This document shows positions 62,123-64,000 of a stretch of DNA of 64,000 nt, piece by piece. The stretch is taken from contig CAVQBR010000002.1 of NCBI GenBank assembly GCA_963710865.1, positions 992,001 through 1,056,000 on the forward strand. The letters are read 5' to 3'. How positions within the stretch are numbered: the first letter of the stretch is position 1; the number at the start of each line of letters is the position of its first letter. This DNA comes from PRDV01 sp963710865. Its GTDB lineage: Bacteria > Babelota > Babeliae > Babelales > Babelaceae. Position numbers and translations under genes: made by a program. Below the pieces are notes generated by a model. It did not search any database. It was not told the origin of the DNA and saw only the letters and a list, made by a program, of their open reading frames with translations.

Positions 62123-64000
62123 TTAATTGACGATGCTTAGATTATCTAAAGGAGTACTTACAACACAGTTTGTATTGAGAGTACATGGCGCATTAGGAAG
62201 GGTCCAATAAAGCACTGGTGTTAGGTTTGCCGGAGTACAGCAAAGAGTCGTAGTGCTACACGAAGGTACAGGGAATATTCCTGCCCCGCTATAGTTTGTG
62301 GTAGCAGGGGTTGGCCCATTGTTTTTTGCTTGATTTGAATAATAAGCATTACTCTTGGCTGTAGTTGTATCTTGAATACCAAAAGCGGTATTAGCCGACA
62401 CAACATTACCTCTGAATATATTGTTAGCGCTTCCAAATTCATTGGTAGCTGGTGGCAAGGTAAAATCTGATACGTTGATACCAATATTGTTGCCTTCCGC
62501 GAAGCAGTTAATAATCTTGGAGTCAGTGAGATTGAAGATATCAAATCCATATCCAGTGCCATAATTAGTGGTGTTACTCTCAGCTATGCATGACTCAAAA
62601 ACATAAATACTACTGTTGGGGCCCGTAGAGGTGCCAGCAAATTGTGGTTCGCGAGTACAGAACCCAAAGGCAGAGCCGCCGCCAAAGGGCAAGTCGACGG
62701 AAAGAAAAGTACCAGTATCCACGTTTCCGGTGGCAACGCATCTTCTGAACACAATTGTATAACAGTTAGCACAGAAAGCGATATGAGCATTAAAGCCTGC
62801 GGCGAACGAGAACTGCCCCTCTACTGGATTAGCAGCAGCTTGGGTATGCCCGCCGGACGTGCAATCTTCGACCACGCCATTTTGTGACGACTCAAAATCA
62901 AAACCTTCTACTACAAGAAGCGAGGGATTTGTAGGGCTAGGAGTTGATGCATCGTTATAACTGTTAGTGTTGCCATATGCATGGCAATTAGACAAGTAGA
63001 ATTTATTGGCAAATTTTATTTCGAAACTTTCGGTAAAATTCCTCGCTCCCACTTTACTATTATTTTGGAACGTGAGGCCTGAGGAGGAACAGTTTGTCAT
63101 CGTTAGATTGAAACTGAAGTTTATAAGGAATCCAAAAACTTCGGTAGTAATGAATGCCGTTACAGGAGGGAATCCTTCTGGTGACAAAGAAACATTGAGA
63201 GTTAAGGAAGACCCGTGAGCTTCACAGTTATTGAAGGTGACATTTGTTGCATTAGTCATCTCAATGCCTTGTGAGATTGCTCCGCCGTGTGTTGCCAGGA
63301 AGTCTGCAATAGCTTGATCAGAAAGCGTGACACTGTTATCGTTAAACTGGCAAGAATCAAATAGTATATTGGTTGTCGAAGCGTTCTGGGCTGCAAAGCC
63401 TGAGTTAAATCCTGCTGCAAAACCAGTACTCGTATTATGGTTGAAAGTGCACTTTCTAATTATGACGTCTGCCGATTTGCCGGTAACAGCCGCTCCATAG
63501 GTTGTCTGATCAATAAGAGCTGAAAGAGTTCCCGGGGTGTTATCATCGCAATGACAATTTTCCATCGTGAATTTTGTCATGTTAAATGCCCAGATACCAT
63601 TTAAGGAGTTTTCATTGAAATCACTATTGGTAATCGTCACATCTTGAGCATTAAGAATCACGGCGCCTCCAATACCATCTCCAGTAGCGAAACCAGGATT
63701 AACAAGAGTAGTTGAAAGGCCATTATTGAACGATCTAATATCGCTAATGCTTAATTCGGTTACCAAAGGTACTATTACGGTTGACGAAACTGCTCCTGCG
63801 CGTATACCGGCATCAGAAAAGTCTCTGATGGTACCATTTTTGATAATAATGTTGGTTAGACCAGGATCAACTATAATACCATCTACATTAAGAACAGTTT
63901 TTGATATCTGTGAAAGAGTTTTGCCTCTCAGGTCAAGTGTTACATTAGAAGCGCTAATTGTAATTGCCCCTATATAAGGGCTAACTCCTATTGCTGGGTT
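62123..64000 (-). CDS. Secreted parallel beta-helix protein, array gene 4 (5' end beyond window)
   Basis: The frame is open from the stop at 62123 to the window edge, 625 codons, with homology to genes 1-3 right up to the edge (SPYIGAITISASNVTLDLRG at about 63930-63990). The real start lies beyond 64000, so the signal peptide and Cys-rich cap are not visible. Internal TTG at 63766 is not a start, since the paralogues continue upstream. Beta-helix turns as in gene 3, insert AFCANCYTIVFRRC, tail STPLDNLSIVN. Confidence 0.87.
   Translation of the reverse strand, partial: NPAIGVSPYIGAITISASNVTLDLRGKTLSQISKTVLNVDGIIVDPGLTNIIIKNGTIRDFSDAGIRAGAVSSTVIVPLVTELSISDIRSFNNGLSTTLVNPGFATGDGIGGAVILNAQDVTITNSDFNENSLNGIWAFNMTKFTMENCHCDDNTPGTLSALIDQTTYGAAVTGKSADVIIRKCTFNHNTSTGFAAGFNSGFAAQNASTTNILFDSCQFNDNSVTLSDQAIADFLATHGGAISQGIEMTNATNVTFNNCEAHGSSLTLNVSLSPEGFPPVTAFITTEVFGFLINFSFNLTMTNCSSSGLTFQNNSKVGARNFTESFEIKFANKFYLSNCHAYGNTNSYNDASTPSPTNPSLLVVEGFDFESSQNGVVEDCTSGGHTQAAANPVEGQFSFAAGFNAHIAFCANCYTIVFRRCVATGNVDTGTFLSVDLPFGGGSAFGFCTREPQFAGTSTGPNSSIYVFESCIAESNTTNYGTGYGFDIFNLTDSKIINCFAEGNNIGINVSDFTLPPATNEFGSANNIFRGNVVSANTAFGIQDTTTAKSNAYYSNQAKNNGPTPATTNYSGAGIFPVPSCSTTTLCCTPANLTPVLYWTLPNAPCTLNTNCVVSTPLDNLSIVN

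Noticed and set aside
1..64000. tRNA, rRNA or tmRNA genes
   Set aside because: No cloverleaf with a TTCGA-type T-arm outside coding regions, and no rRNA-like sequence, was seen by eye.

Overview
The window looks like part of a small, host-dependent bacterial genome. The closest fit I can infer is Candidatus Dependentiae (TM6), or a similar protist endosymbiont; this rests on gene content, not on a marker-gene match. About half of the DNA encodes exported repeat proteins and eukaryote-like effectors: tandem ankyrin proteins, tandem parallel beta-helix proteins, a tandem zinc-finger/RING protein and a WD40 relic. The rest is a thin set of housekeeping genes: rsmA, tmk, DNA polymerase III delta', dciA-like, murG, a class A PBP, rnpB, gpsA, uppS, and archease-rtcB-thpR.

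Layout. 1-2390: partial secreted beta-helix protein (minus). 3182-6917: small secreted membrane proteins around a RING-like gene and its decayed tandem copy. 7049-13330: housekeeping and metabolic genes (rsmA, alpha/beta hydrolase, LOG-family protein, acyl-CoA ligase with ferredoxin, tmk, holB, a lipoprotein). 13506-27882: ankyrin array of six large genes, an N-terminal relic and an orphan C-terminal module. Five near-identical promoters precede five of the genes, and two broken copies of the 3' end of thpR lie between genes. 27889-30308: RNA-ligation operon archease-rtcB-thpR. 30349-32835: MgtA-like P-type ATPase. 32956-36002: an AAA ATPase-PD-(D/E)XK nuclease and a MNT-type nucleotidyltransferase, bracketed by two clusters of an 86-bp palindrome-ended repeat not accounted for by any gene. 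36524-44966: Pro/Thr-rich membrane protein, DUF721/DciA, MurG, PBP1, rnpB, PASTA protein, Bro-N pseudogene, two small membrane proteins. 45004-47353: overlapping operon of an unknown membrane protein, uppS and gpsA. 47482-53443: WD40 pseudogene, HAD protein, metallo-beta-lactamase-fold protein, cysteine synthase, PutP-like symporter. 53837-64000: four tandem beta-helix paralogues on the minus strand, each closed by the same hairpin; the last runs off the window.

Together the genes suggest a parasite that takes up solutes (PutP, MgtA), keeps a minimal envelope and RNA-repair system, and invests heavily in exported proteins that can interact with the host. Many genes have tight or overlapping convergent ends, yet the effector arrays are full of duplications, relics and frameshifts, so expansion and decay look recent and local.

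Most notable observations: the 86-bp element with an invariant 73-bp spacing between its terminal palindromes; the exported tandem RING protein; the conserved C-terminal module and LN(F/L)FR tail of the ankyrin proteins; and the thpR fragments that record how the ankyrin array grew.
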